Assembly: GCA_020248405.1 (NCBI GenBank)
Contig: JADCHQ010000012.1
Coordinates: 18,339-82,338, forward strand
Length of the DNA: 64,000 nucleotides
DNA from: Rhodocyclaceae bacterium
GTDB taxonomy: Bacteria; Pseudomonadota; Gammaproteobacteria; Burkholderiales; Ga0077523
Direction: 5' to 3'
The first letter of the stretch is position 1; each line of letters opens with the position of its first letter. The translations under genes were made by a program, and so were the position numbers. Below, piece after piece: positions 25,645 to 34,236 of the stretch. Under the pieces are notes generated by a model. The model saw only the letters and a program-made list of their open reading frames with translations, made no database searches and was not told where the DNA came from.

Positions 25645-27089
25645 GGGCATGCGGCAGTGACGGGGACCGTCAGCGAGGCATCGATGCCGCACACGATGCT
25701 GTCGTTGAAGGGCGCCGGGCCAAAACTGGCGAATGCGCCGTTGCCGACAATGGAGGCTTGGGTCCGGTTGGGTTCTTCGAGGTAGTTTGCCACGTCCTGT
25801 ACCTCGGCGGTGCCTGGGCGGCGTGACTGACCGGCAAACGGCGGACCGGCCAGCATCACCCCGGCTGCCAGGGGAACGCCGTTCACGGTGATGCAGTCGT
25901 TGGCGCCGCAACTGCGGCCGCCTGCACCGCCAGCGGGGCGGAAGGCATCGCTGAGGGCGTAGAACAGCTGGTCCTTGAAGTTGGCATACCAGATGTTGGT
26001 CTGCGCGGTCCAGGTTGCGCATCTGCCGCCCACGATGCTGGTACCCAGCAGTCGCAGGGTCGCGTTGCCTGTCACGCCATTCGAAACCGGCGTCTTGAAG
26101 GGGACGCGCCCCAAGAAAGAGTTGTCTGCCTCCTGCTGGCTGTCGCTGTTCACGATGTCGGCGGTGATGGGCGTCGCCCAGGGTAGTCGTTCATCAGCCG
26201 GATCACTGGGGTACCTCGCGACGCACTCCGCCACCTTCCGGGTGAGGTCGGCGGCCCTGGCCTGAAAAAAGCGGCTGCGCCAGATGGCTGACCACAACTC
26301 CCTGGCGGTAATGACGATCAACTGGTCGTTGAACTCTGGCACGGCAGGGCCTTGGACAAAACTGCTGTTGGCGCCGGCGTCGGGCGCCGTGGCGGCGATG
26401 AGCGCATTGTCGATGCCCGCACGGGTGTCCAGGTAATTCGAAGCAGTGTAATTGCCGCCGCAGTCGGAAGTGCCATTCACGCGGGCCCGGTTCTGGCTGC
26501 CCAGCGCGCCACCAGGCGCGAAGACGATGGCCACCGCACGGTCGTAGCCGTTGTCGGCCGTCAAGCGGCTGGTGCCGTCAGGCCCGAACACGTCCAGCTG
26601 GCCGGGTGTATCCCAGTTGAACAGGCCGTGCTGGGTTGTCTGATCGGTGGCCGCGATGAAGTCGTTGGTCTTGAGCGCGCTGGCTTTGTAGCGCCCCGCC
26701 ACGGCATACCACAGACATTCGCCCGAGGCATCGCGCAGGGCCGGGATGTCCAGGGTGTACCAGGGCAGCCGTCCAAGGGCATTCACGTTCCGTCCGCGAC
26801 AGGGGGAATCGGCCGCACCGTCTCGGGTATCGGCGGAGGTGTCCGGACACGGCAGGAAGCCCGGAAGGTCTTTGCTGGGGTCGTGGTTCTCCGCATAGGT
26901 CACCGCGTAGGCCAGCAGCGCGGCCTTGGCCTGCACCAGCGCTTCGCGGGTGGTGCGATCGCGCGAGGCGGTGTCTGTGCCGGTGACCCGTGAGGTGAGC
27001 AATCCCGCGGTGAACAGCACCGCCAGAAGGCCGGCCATCACCAGCAGGGCAAGCATCAGGGCGCCGCGCTGCACGGGTTGCGAGGCCAT
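25641..27089 (-). CDS. Large minor-pilin-like / PilX-GspK-like pilus protein
   Basis: A 482-residue protein with a short leader and hydrophobic helix (QPVQRGALMLALLVMAGLLA) resembling MshP/PilX proteins, without the Glu at position 5. The large extracellular part contains LPGFLPCPDTSADTRDG, LGRLPWYTLDIPALRDASGE and LWYAVAGRYK, plus many cysteines. It shares the LPCP / LGxLP / YAV order with the next gene, so the two look like unequal paralogues. Lack of Glu5 fits a tip-initiating subunit like GspK. ATG start lies one base after the preceding stop. A role in adhesion or pilus tip assembly is inferred only. Confidence 0.7.
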   Translation of the reverse strand: MASQPVQRGALMLALLVMAGLLAVLFTAGLLTSRVTGTDTASRDRTTREALVQAKAALLAYAVTYAENHDPSKDLPGFLPCPDTSADTRDGAADSPCRGRNVNALGRLPWYTLDIPALRDASGECLWYAVAGRYKASALKTNDFIAATDQTTQHGLFNWDTPGQLDVFGPDGTSRLTADNGYDRAVAIVFAPGGALGSQNRARVNGTSDCGGNYTASNYLDTRAGIDNALIAATAPDAGANSSFVQGPAVPEFNDQLIVITARELWSAIWRSRFFQARAADLTRKVAECVARYPSDPADERLPWATPITADIVNSDSQQEADNSFLGRVPFKTPVSNGVTGNATLRLLGTSIVGGRCATWTAQTNIWYANFKDQLFYALSDAFRPAGGAGGRSCGANDCITVNGVPLAAGVMLAGPPFAGQSRRPGTAEVQDVANYLEEPNRTQASIVGNGAFASFGPAPFNDSIVCGIDASLTVPVTAACP

Positions 27090-27090
27090 T

Positions 27091-27636
27091 TCAGTCGCGT
27101 GGTTCGGCAGGCTTGGTGACGGGTGCAGGGGTGGGCGCAGGCGCCGGTGGACGCTGATAGGGTTCGGCCACCCGGTTGCTGGACGAATTGACGCTTTGCC
27201 CCACGCGCAGCCGCACCCTGCGGCCGTTCTCGCCAAGGCGCAGGTCGGCGCTTTCGTCGGCCAGGCTGCCGCGGGCGATGCCGCGCTCGCCCATGCGCTC
27301 GCTGACCGCCTCGTTGTTGATCCACACGGTAGCTTCGCCGTCGCTGCGCCGCACGATACCCTGCAGGGTGTAGGTGCTGCTCACCGGGGGCGCACTGGCT
27401 GCCTCCGCAGGCTTGGCGCGCACCGCGGGCTTGGCGGAGGGGCGCGTGCCACGGGCGAGCAGGGCACGGCGCTCTTGGTCCATGGCAGCGCGCTGTTGGG
27501 GGGTGTAGAACAGCCTCCCAAGGGCAGGGGGGGCAGCCGCTGGGGCTGCTGCGCCGGTATCCGTTGCAGGCTGGGCTCCCGCCAGGAAGGCTTGCATGCC
27601 CAGCAGAATGCCGCCGATCCAGCGCAACGGGCTCAT
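27091..27636 (-). CDS. MshK-like periplasmic pilus assembly protein
   Basis: A 181-residue exported protein: signal peptide (MSPLRWIGGILLGMQAFLAG), an Ala/Pro-rich segment, then a small beta domain TYTLQGIVRRSDGEATVWIN...RLGENGRRVRLRVGQ and a proline-rich tail. The 'LxGIVRRSDGxATVWINN' pattern is typical of MshK / PilP / GspC-like homology-region proteins that connect inner-membrane parts to the secretin. ATG overlaps the upstream stop (ATGA). Position between the MshJ-like and pilin-like genes supports the assignment. Confidence 0.65.
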   Translation of the reverse strand: MSPLRWIGGILLGMQAFLAGAQPATDTGAAAPAAAPPALGRLFYTPQQRAAMDQERRALLARGTRPSAKPAVRAKPAEAASAPPVSSTYTLQGIVRRSDGEATVWINNEAVSERMGERGIARGSLADESADLRLGENGRRVRLRVGQSVNSSSNRVAEPYQRPPAPAPTPAPVTKPAEPRD

Positions 27637-28244
27637 GGCCTTTTCTCCGGCTCCACGTCTGACACGGTGATCCAGGCGATCTCGCAATCCGCTCGAACGT
27701 TGGATGAAGTTCCGGAGGGATCGGCGCCCCCGGTACGCGTCAATTGGCAGGCATTGATGGTGAACAGCCCGGTGCGTTTCTCGGCCAGGCTGCGAAAGAA
27801 GCGCATGAGGTCTTCCTCGTGAACCAGGGGAATGGTGAGCCTTGCAATGGATTGACGCACGGGCAGGTCGTTGGCCCCCAATTCGTTCGCCAGCGGGTAG
27901 GCGCCTTGCTGCCCGATCTGGTACTGCAGATTGTCCAGGCCCAAGTCGCGGTTGGCCGCGGATAACCCGTCTACCCACGTGAGGCGTTGCTCGGCGCCCA
28001 CGAAGCCCAGCGCCTGCAGTGCTTGGTAGGTGGGCAAGTAGCGTTGGATCAACGCTTTCTCGCTACCGGCGTTGCTGTGTTTCAGGCGAGCGTCGGAGAG
28101 CGCGCGTTGCTGGACCGCGAGCCGCTGTTGGGCGGCGCTCACCAGGTTTGCCGAATGGCGCGCCAGCAGCACCGCGCCAACTGTCACCACCGCAAGCACG
28201 GCCACGGGCAGCAGCAAGGGGGGTAGAGGACGGCGCCGTTTCAC
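27633..28244 (-). CDS. MshJ-like (PilO/GspM-type) inner-membrane assembly protein
   Basis: A 203-residue bitopic membrane protein: Arg/Pro-rich cytoplasmic tip, one transmembrane helix (LLLPVAVLAVVTVGAVLLA), a coiled region (SAAQQRLAVQQRALSDARLK) and a small alpha/beta domain ('VHEEDLMRFFRSLAEKRTGLFTINACQL'), as in PilO / MshJ. It likely pairs with the MshI-like protein in the alignment complex that links the ATPase to the secretin. GTG start overlaps the MshI-like stop. Confidence 0.65.
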   Translation of the reverse strand: MKRRRPLPPLLLPVAVLAVVTVGAVLLARHSANLVSAAQQRLAVQQRALSDARLKHSNAGSEKALIQRYLPTYQALQALGFVGAEQRLTWVDGLSAANRDLGLDNLQYQIGQQGAYPLANELGANDLPVRQSIARLTIPLVHEEDLMRFFRSLAEKRTGLFTINACQLTRTGGADPSGTSSNVRADCEIAWITVSDVEPEKRP

Positions 28245-29803
28245 CGGCCACCCCCACCCTCACGCATGCGCACCAAAACCTCGAAAACAGCGGAGGCCTT
28301 TCGTTCCGCGCGAGCGCTGGTGGAACCAGACAGCACCTGCTGCGAACTGTCGTCCAGGGGATACTTGACTACGCGCACGTCGGCCACCGCTGGACTGGCG
28401 CGCAGTTGCTCGGTGAATAGCCGAATGGTGTCCACGGCAGCGCGGTAGTTGCCATCGAAGGGCGAGATTTCACCCAAAACCATCCCGGTGGCGCCGGGCG
28501 TATCGCCCCCTGCGCCAGGCGTGACAGGGCTGCCAAGGGCGCCGGATTGGTAGGCTGATTTGCCGTAGCTCCAGTTGATGGTTTGAACCGAGATGGACGG
28601 CGCTTTCTCCAGCGCCTGGGAAAGCGCCAGCAACAGCGGCTCCGGGCTTGGCGCCGTGGCACGCAGACGCTGTGCGAAGTCGCCCGTTTTCTGCATGACC
28701 ACAGCGCCGGCAGGCGCGGCGGGAAAATCCCGTGTCAACTGCTCGTACAAACGATGGAAGCGCTCGGCCTGCGTGGCCGCTTCCACGGTCTGATCATCAA
28801 GGTCCACGGCGCGATACAACTGAGTTCCGAACCAAAGGCCGCCAGCGGTGGCCACCACCCCGCTGGCCACAAACAAAAGGTGGCGAAGGCGGTAGAGGCG
28901 GTAGTCGGACACCATGTCCGCCATTGCCAGGTTGGGAGCCGAGACCTTGCCGCCCAGCAGGTGTAGATGCAGGGCATCGCGCGAGGTATCCAGTACGGTG
29001 GCGGGAATCCCCAGTTGCTTGACCAAGGCAGACCGGGGAAGGTGCTGGCATAGGAGATTGCCACCCAGGTTCAGGATGCGCTCTGGCAACAGCACCAACG
29101 AGTCATCCTGGTCGAGGATCGCAACCGTTATCACGTCGTCAGCGGTGGTGATGCCCTGGGAGTCGAGATAAAGGCGCGTGTTGCGCACTTCGCTGGCGAA
29201 GACTGTTTCCAGCCCGCGATCCTCGGAGGCGTGCAGCGGCGTGAGGCGGGAGAGACGGAACCCGCCGTCCTTGAGGAAGGTCTGGCGCAGCCCTGCCTGC
29301 TGCCGCGATATGAGCAGCAGGTTGCGCGTGTCGAGTTTCAGGAGTCTGGCCACAGCGGGCGTGACCGTGGGCAGCGCATGCACCGCCACCAGGGGCAGGC
29401 CGCGCTCGCGCAGGATACGCAACCAGGGCGTGATGGCTTCCGCCCCCGTCAGGGCGCAGAACATCGCAACATCCTCGCGCCGCCCGCCGGTCTTGCTCGT
29501 GCTTTGGGAGACGACGCTCGCCGCGTAGAACGGTGTACCTCGGTAGAACTGCTTGAGCTTGCGCGCCAGCAGGTCCTGCCGGTCGCGCCCCGTGGTGTGG
29601 GGCATCGTCTCGAAGCGGTAGTCTTCCTCCGGGATGTCCACCACGACCAAGGCGGGTATCCCGGTGGATTTTGCAACCCACGCGCCAAAGGCCGCGAGAC
29701 CATCGTCATCCGCTCCGAAGGCGCTCACCTCGACGAGGTTGCCTTTCCACTGGGCTACGGTGGCGCCAGACGGAGACAGGCAGAGAAGGATGCGGCGGGC
29801 CAT
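28241..29803 (-). CDS. MshI-like (PilM-PilN fusion type) pilus assembly protein
   Basis: A 520-residue protein with an N-terminal actin-like PilM/GspL-type domain (about 1-310), one transmembrane helix (LLFVASGVVATAGGLWFGTQL, near 325-345) and a periplasmic PilN-like part (about 350-520). So PilM- and PilN-type parts appear fused, as in GspL. The C-terminal region has a Gly/Pro-rich insertion (GALGSPVTPGAGGDTPGAT). ATG start chosen where homology to the family begins (MARRILLCLSPSG); the longer upstream frame overlaps the mshG gene. Coupled to the MshJ-like gene by GTGA. Confidence 0.65.
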   Translation of the reverse strand: MARRILLCLSPSGATVAQWKGNLVEVSAFGADDDGLAAFGAWVAKSTGIPALVVVDIPEEDYRFETMPHTTGRDRQDLLARKLKQFYRGTPFYAASVVSQSTSKTGGRREDVAMFCALTGAEAITPWLRILRERGLPLVAVHALPTVTPAVARLLKLDTRNLLLISRQQAGLRQTFLKDGGFRLSRLTPLHASEDRGLETVFASEVRNTRLYLDSQGITTADDVITVAILDQDDSLVLLPERILNLGGNLLCQHLPRSALVKQLGIPATVLDTSRDALHLHLLGGKVSAPNLAMADMVSDYRLYRLRHLLFVASGVVATAGGLWFGTQLYRAVDLDDQTVEAATQAERFHRLYEQLTRDFPAAPAGAVVMQKTGDFAQRLRATAPSPEPLLLALSQALEKAPSISVQTINWSYGKSAYQSGALGSPVTPGAGGDTPGATGMVLGEISPFDGNYRAAVDTIRLFTEQLRASPAVADVRVVKYPLDDSSQQVLSGSTSARAERKASAVFEVLVRMREGGGGR

Positions 29804-29811
29804 TGCGGGCG

Positions 29812-31011
29812 CTATACCTTGATCTTGCCGATCATGTCGTAAACGGGGGAGAGAACGGCGAACATGATGAGCGCCAACAACCCGCCGAGCACCATGGTCA
29901 AGGTGGGCTCGATCATCTTCAGCGCTTTGTCCACGGCATCCTTGACGTCCCGATTGTAAAAATAGCTGATGTTGAGTAGCGCCGTATCCAGTCCCCCGGT
30001 ATTTTCGCCCATGCGCAACATCCGGATCACCAGCGGCGGGAACAGGTCGAGTTTCTCGAAGCTCTGAGAGACGGGCTCCCCGGCATTGATCTGCTGCCAG
30101 GCGCGGTTCAAACCATCGGCGATCACCTTGTTGCCGACGACTCCTTCGGTGATGCGGATGGCATCCAGCACCGTCACGCCGGAGCGATACATGAGCGCGA
30201 AGGAGTTGGCGAACCGTGACAGGATGATCTTTTGCAGGATGGGCCCAAGTACGGGGAACTTCAGCTTGAGGCCATCGAACTTGAACGCGGCCCGGGGGTT
30301 CGACTTCACCACCGCCGCCGCTGCCCCGCCCGCCAGAAGGGGCACGCTCAACAGCGCCCACCAGTAGCTCACCACGAATCCGGAAATCGCGATCAGGGCT
30401 CGAGTCTGCCAGGGCAGGTCCACCCGCATGGTCTTGAGAACCCCCACCACCTGGGGCACGAGATAGATGAGCAGGAACAGCAGCACGGCGGAAACCACCA
30501 CCAGCACCATGGCGGGATAGATGAGCAGCTTTTTCGTGGTGCTGGCGAGCTCGTCCTGCCACTTGAGCGTGGCGGTGAGATTTTCGAATACTTCTTCCAG
30601 CTGGCCGGTCTGCTCGCCCGCTCTGACGAGGTTTATGAAAACGGAATCAAACACCGTGGGGAAAGCGCCCATGGCCTGGGACAACAGCTTGCCGCCTTCG
30701 ATATCCTCGAGCATGGAGGCCACGATGGCCCTGAAACGGGGACTGGGCAGCGTGTCGCGCAGGTCGCGCAGACCATCAACCAGCGGGATACCAGCCCGGG
30801 TCAGTTGCTCCATGTCGAAGCAGAAATTGATTACGTCCTTGCGGTCAATCGAGCCAACCGTTGCCGATCCGGCGCTCATCTGGCGGAAATTCACCAGATC
30901 GAGCCCGATGCGCTTCAAGCGCACCTCCAGGTCGGCATCGTTGACCGCATCCATGCGGCCGGTGGTACCCCGGCCCGCCTGGTCTATTGCCTTGTACTGA
31001 AAGGAGGGCAT
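29812..31011 (-). CDS. mshG: Type IV pilus / type II secretion inner-membrane platform protein (MshG/PilC family)
   Basis: A 399-residue GspF/PilC/MshG-family protein with two T2SSF domains (about 65-190 and 270-390) and three transmembrane helices (LIYPAMVLVVVSAVLLFLLI; LLSVPLLAGGAAAAVV; LTMVLGGLLALIMFAVLSPV). It has FQYKAIDQAGRGTTGRMDA at the N-terminus and the family signature RMLRMGENTGGLDTAL. It is the membrane platform on which the ATPase drives pilin insertion. It lies 46 bases after the MshE-like gene. Confidence 0.9.
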   Translation of the reverse strand: MPSFQYKAIDQAGRGTTGRMDAVNDADLEVRLKRIGLDLVNFRQMSAGSATVGSIDRKDVINFCFDMEQLTRAGIPLVDGLRDLRDTLPSPRFRAIVASMLEDIEGGKLLSQAMGAFPTVFDSVFINLVRAGEQTGQLEEVFENLTATLKWQDELASTTKKLLIYPAMVLVVVSAVLLFLLIYLVPQVVGVLKTMRVDLPWQTRALIAISGFVVSYWWALLSVPLLAGGAAAAVVKSNPRAAFKFDGLKLKFPVLGPILQKIILSRFANSFALMYRSGVTVLDAIRITEGVVGNKVIADGLNRAWQQINAGEPVSQSFEKLDLFPPLVIRMLRMGENTGGLDTALLNISYFYNRDVKDAVDKALKMIEPTLTMVLGGLLALIMFAVLSPVYDMIGKIKV

Positions 31012-31057
31012 CGGGTCGGCGGTGTTGCGGCGCCAGTTGCCGCAGGGCGACGCGTGG

Positions 31058-32806
31058 TCAGGCCAGGCGTCCGGTCAGGTCGATGGAACGAGAGACTTCG
31101 GCGAGGCTGGTCAGTCCCTCCAGCACCCGCGCCACGCCTTCGTCGGCCAGTGAGCGAAACCCCTTCTCCCCCGCCATGCGGCGCAGTTCCCGGGTGGTGG
31201 CTCGACGCGCCACCAGTTCGTCCAGGTCGCCGTCCATGTGCAGGATTTCCAGCACCGCCACGCGCCCCTTGAAGCCGCGGCCATTGCAGTGCCTGCACCC
31301 GCCCTCGGTATGGCGGCAGATGGTATCCGAGCTCGGCGGCGGCAGCCCGAGGATGTGCTTTTCCTCCAGCGATGGCTTGTACTCGACCTTGCAGTGCGAG
31401 CAGAGGTTTCGCACCAGCCGCTGGGCAATTACCCCGATCACGTTGCCCGCAATGATGTCGGGCATGACGCCGATATCGAAAAGTCGAGGGAACGCACCCA
31501 GCGCCGAGTTGGTGTGGAGCGTGGTGAACACCTGATGGCCAGTCATGGCAGCACGGAAAGCCATTTCGGCGGTGTCCTTATCGCGCACTTCGCCCACCAA
31601 GATGATGTCTGGATCCTGACGCATCATGGAGCGGATGCCGTTGGCGAAATCGAGTTTGACCGAGTCGCTCACGGAGGTTTGGCGCATCAGTGGCACCGGA
31701 TACTCCACCGGATCCTCGAGAGTCATTATGTTGACTCCCTCCACGTTCATCTGCGCGAGCAGCGAGTAGAGGGTGGTGGTCTTGCCCGACCCGGTGGGTC
31801 CGGTAATCAGCAGGATGCCCTCGGGGCGAGCCAGCATCAGGTTGAGCTTTGCCATCACCGGTTCGGCAAGCCGCATCTGTTCGAGCGTGATGATGGACTT
31901 TTCGCGGTCGAGCACCCGCAGGACGATGTTCTCGCCATGGATGGTGGGATGGCTCGCCACGCGAAAGTCCACCGGCCGGCCATTCAGGTTCAGTGACAGT
32001 CGCCCGTCCTGGGGTGCGCGCGTCTCGGCGATGTTCATGCCGCTGATGACCTTGAGGCGAACGGCGATGCCGGGCCAGTACGTCTTGTGCAGGCTGCGAA
32101 TCTGCTCGAGCACCCCGTCAATGCGATAGCGCACCCGCAGGAAGGCCTGCTCGGGCTCGAAGTGGATGTCGGACGCGCCACGCTTGACCGCATCGATCAG
32201 CAGCGCTCCCACCAGCCGCACGATGGGCTGGGTGTACTCGTCATCGGTCGCTTGGAGGCTTTGCCAGTCGAGTTCTCCGGTCTCGATCTCTCGAAGTATG
32301 CCGTCCACCGACAGTTCGTGACCGTAGAACTGGTCGATGTAGTCTTCAAGCTGGGCCTGGCCCGCGAGCACGGTACGCAGTTGTACGTCGCCAGGCAGCG
32401 AGGCGCGCAACTGGTCGATGACCATCACGTTGAATACTTCCGTGACGGCCACCAGAAGCACGCGAGCCGTGGCGTCGAAGGCAATGGGCAGCAGGCGGTT
32501 TCGGCGAGCGAATTCCTGCGGCACGAGCTTGAGCGCCTCGGCATCCACCACCACCTGCGTCAGGTCGATGGCGTCCTTGCCGATGGTTCGCGCCATGATG
32601 TCGCGAACGGTGGCCTCGGTGACGAACCCCATGCGCACCAGCAGTCGCCCCACCGGCATCTTCTGGGTCTTCTGCTCCGTGAGGGCGATACGCAACTGGT
32701 CTGGCGTTATGAGCCCTTCCTGGACCAGCAATTCCCCCAGGCGCATCTTGCGGCGTTGGTCGGAAGCCACCGACCGCGTCTGCAATGCGCTGCTCGGCGC
32801 GTTCAT
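31058..32806 (-). CDS. mshE: Pilus assembly ATPase with MshEN c-di-GMP-binding N-terminus
   Basis: A 582-residue GspE/PilB/MshE-family hexameric ATPase. The N-terminal domain reads RLGELLVQEGLITPDQL (from residue 22) followed by a second repeat VGRLLVRMGFVTEATV, the pattern of MshEN domains that bind c-di-GMP. The ATPase core has GPTGSGKTTTLYSLL (Walker A), DPDIILVGEVRDKDTAEMA (Walker B) and the His box TTLHTNSALGAFPRL. A four-cysteine zinc site (CSHC and CRHC) lies near residue 495-520. ATG overlaps the upstream stop (ATGA). No PilT-like retraction ATPase is present. Confidence 0.92.
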   Translation of the reverse strand: MNAPSSALQTRSVASDQRRKMRLGELLVQEGLITPDQLRIALTEQKTQKMPVGRLLVRMGFVTEATVRDIMARTIGKDAIDLTQVVVDAEALKLVPQEFARRNRLLPIAFDATARVLLVAVTEVFNVMVIDQLRASLPGDVQLRTVLAGQAQLEDYIDQFYGHELSVDGILREIETGELDWQSLQATDDEYTQPIVRLVGALLIDAVKRGASDIHFEPEQAFLRVRYRIDGVLEQIRSLHKTYWPGIAVRLKVISGMNIAETRAPQDGRLSLNLNGRPVDFRVASHPTIHGENIVLRVLDREKSIITLEQMRLAEPVMAKLNLMLARPEGILLITGPTGSGKTTTLYSLLAQMNVEGVNIMTLEDPVEYPVPLMRQTSVSDSVKLDFANGIRSMMRQDPDIILVGEVRDKDTAEMAFRAAMTGHQVFTTLHTNSALGAFPRLFDIGVMPDIIAGNVIGVIAQRLVRNLCSHCKVEYKPSLEEKHILGLPPPSSDTICRHTEGGCRHCNGRGFKGRVAVLEILHMDGDLDELVARRATTRELRRMAGEKGFRSLADEGVARVLEGLTSLAEVSRSIDLTGRLA

Positions 32807-34230
32807 TGGGTGCCGTCCTCGACCGGGGCGAGTTGCCCGATGCGCGCCACGGCAGCCTTCTGGTCGAAGCCAGCGCGGCCCTGGGCGAGGGACAGTTCCA
32901 CCGCTTTGCGGTAATACTGCAAGGCAGGTTTGGGCTGGCCGAGGCGATCGAGGCTCACGGCGAGGTTGAAGGCGTAATCGGGATTGCCTGGCTCGGTCTG
33001 GAAGGCCTGGAAGTAGGCCCGCTGCGCCTGTGCCCATTGGGACTGGGTGGCGTGCAGGTTGCCGAGCGTGAAATACAACTGACCGGATGGTTCACGGGAG
33101 ATCATCTCCCGCAGCCGGGTTTCCGAGGCTACTGGGTCCGATGAGCCCACCAAGCCGATCATCCCGGAGTGGGCAGCGGCATTTTGCGGATCGAGTTCCA
33201 GCACGCGCCCGTAATACTCGCCCGCTCGTTCGGTGCGCCCCTGTCGCCAGGCAATGGAGGCAAGACCCAGCAGGGCGTCAATGTTGCGCTGATCCAGGGC
33301 CAGCACCGATTCATAGCCCGCCTCCGCCTCGGCGAGCCGCCCTCGCTGGGCGTGTCCCCAGGCCTCCTCGATTCGGGCGACGATCCCGCGGGGCAATTCC
33401 GTGAGTTGGACCTTGACGCGGTCTTCAACGGGAACCGCGGGTACGTTACGCGGGGCACGGGTCTTGGGACGCTCCGGCTGCGCCAGCTCGATGCCGGAAT
33501 TCCGTTCGCGCGGGGTGGCTTCGGGGCGTTTCCGGGCAGCAGGGACTCGTGGGGTGGGTTCGGGGGGGTTAGAAAGATCGTCCGCGCTGCTCAAAGATAG
33601 TCTGGCGCCAGCGGAAGTTTCACCCGGCCCCACACCGGACGACGATTCATCCGCGGCCCTTGGCGTGTCCTGGGCGACAGCGGGTTCCGGGTTGGCCCCA
33701 GGAGCAGGCGGTGCAGTTTGCGCGGGTGCGGCAGCGGGCAAACCGGGTGGCGGTGCATCCAGGATGTCGGGCATGGGCGCGCCGTTGTTTGGTACGCCCG
33801 GGGAAACCGCGGTCCGGACTGCCAGGGGCCGGGGCTGGCGATCCTCGCCGCGCGGCGCTCCGGAGAGCATCCCTGGATTGGAAATGGCGATGTACACGTA
33901 CACCCCATAGCCCAGCATGAAGACCGCCGCGGCGCCGACAAAAAGAGGGACCGGCCGCAGGTTGAAGCCGGACAGCATGCGGGGCCGGGGCTCGCGAGCC
34001 TCCGCGCCAAGCACTGCAGCGGCTTGCTGAGGAGAGGGTTCCGAGCCCTCAGCACCCGCGGAGGCGGCCGGCAGGTCGCCAAAGGCAGGCGCAGATGAGC
34101 CTGTGGAGGGTTCTGCAGGCTGGATCTCGCCCGGCTCAAGATCGAGCCCGGAACGAGAAACGTCCAAGTCGGGCTGGACCGATTCGCGGTTCTTGGCCGC
34201 CTTCTGCAGGGCCTGGAGAAGCAGGCTCAT
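32803..34230 (-). CDS. MshN-like TPR membrane protein
   Basis: A 475-residue bitopic protein: N-terminal SLLLQALQKAAKNRES (the usual start of MshN/ExeB-like proteins), an acidic linker, one transmembrane helix (PLFVGAAAVFMLGYGVYVYI near 115-135), a long Pro/Ala-rich periplasmic stretch, and four or five TPR units in the last 180 residues (AWGHAQRGRLAEAEAGYESV; AWRQGRTERAGEYYGRVLEL; AFNLAVSLDRLGQPKPALQY). It probably helps secretin assembly or stabilisation. Six bases separate its ATG from the MshL stop. Confidence 0.7.
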   Translation of the reverse strand: MSLLLQALQKAAKNRESVQPDLDVSRSGLDLEPGEIQPAEPSTGSSAPAFGDLPAASAGAEGSEPSPQQAAAVLGAEAREPRPRMLSGFNLRPVPLFVGAAAVFMLGYGVYVYIAISNPGMLSGAPRGEDRQPRPLAVRTAVSPGVPNNGAPMPDILDAPPPGLPAAAPAQTAPPAPGANPEPAVAQDTPRAADESSSGVGPGETSAGARLSLSSADDLSNPPEPTPRVPAARKRPEATPRERNSGIELAQPERPKTRAPRNVPAVPVEDRVKVQLTELPRGIVARIEEAWGHAQRGRLAEAEAGYESVLALDQRNIDALLGLASIAWRQGRTERAGEYYGRVLELDPQNAAAHSGMIGLVGSSDPVASETRLREMISREPSGQLYFTLGNLHATQSQWAQAQRAYFQAFQTEPGNPDYAFNLAVSLDRLGQPKPALQYYRKAVELSLAQGRAGFDQKAAVARIGQLAPVEDGTQ

Positions 34231-34236
34231 GGCGGG

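Noticed and set aside
20524..27089. General type II secretion system rather than a pilus.
   Set aside because: MshEN-type ATPase, MshL-type lipoprotein secretin, MshN- and MshM-like proteins and a long major pilin point to MSHA-like pili; no GspD/C/G-type set was seen.
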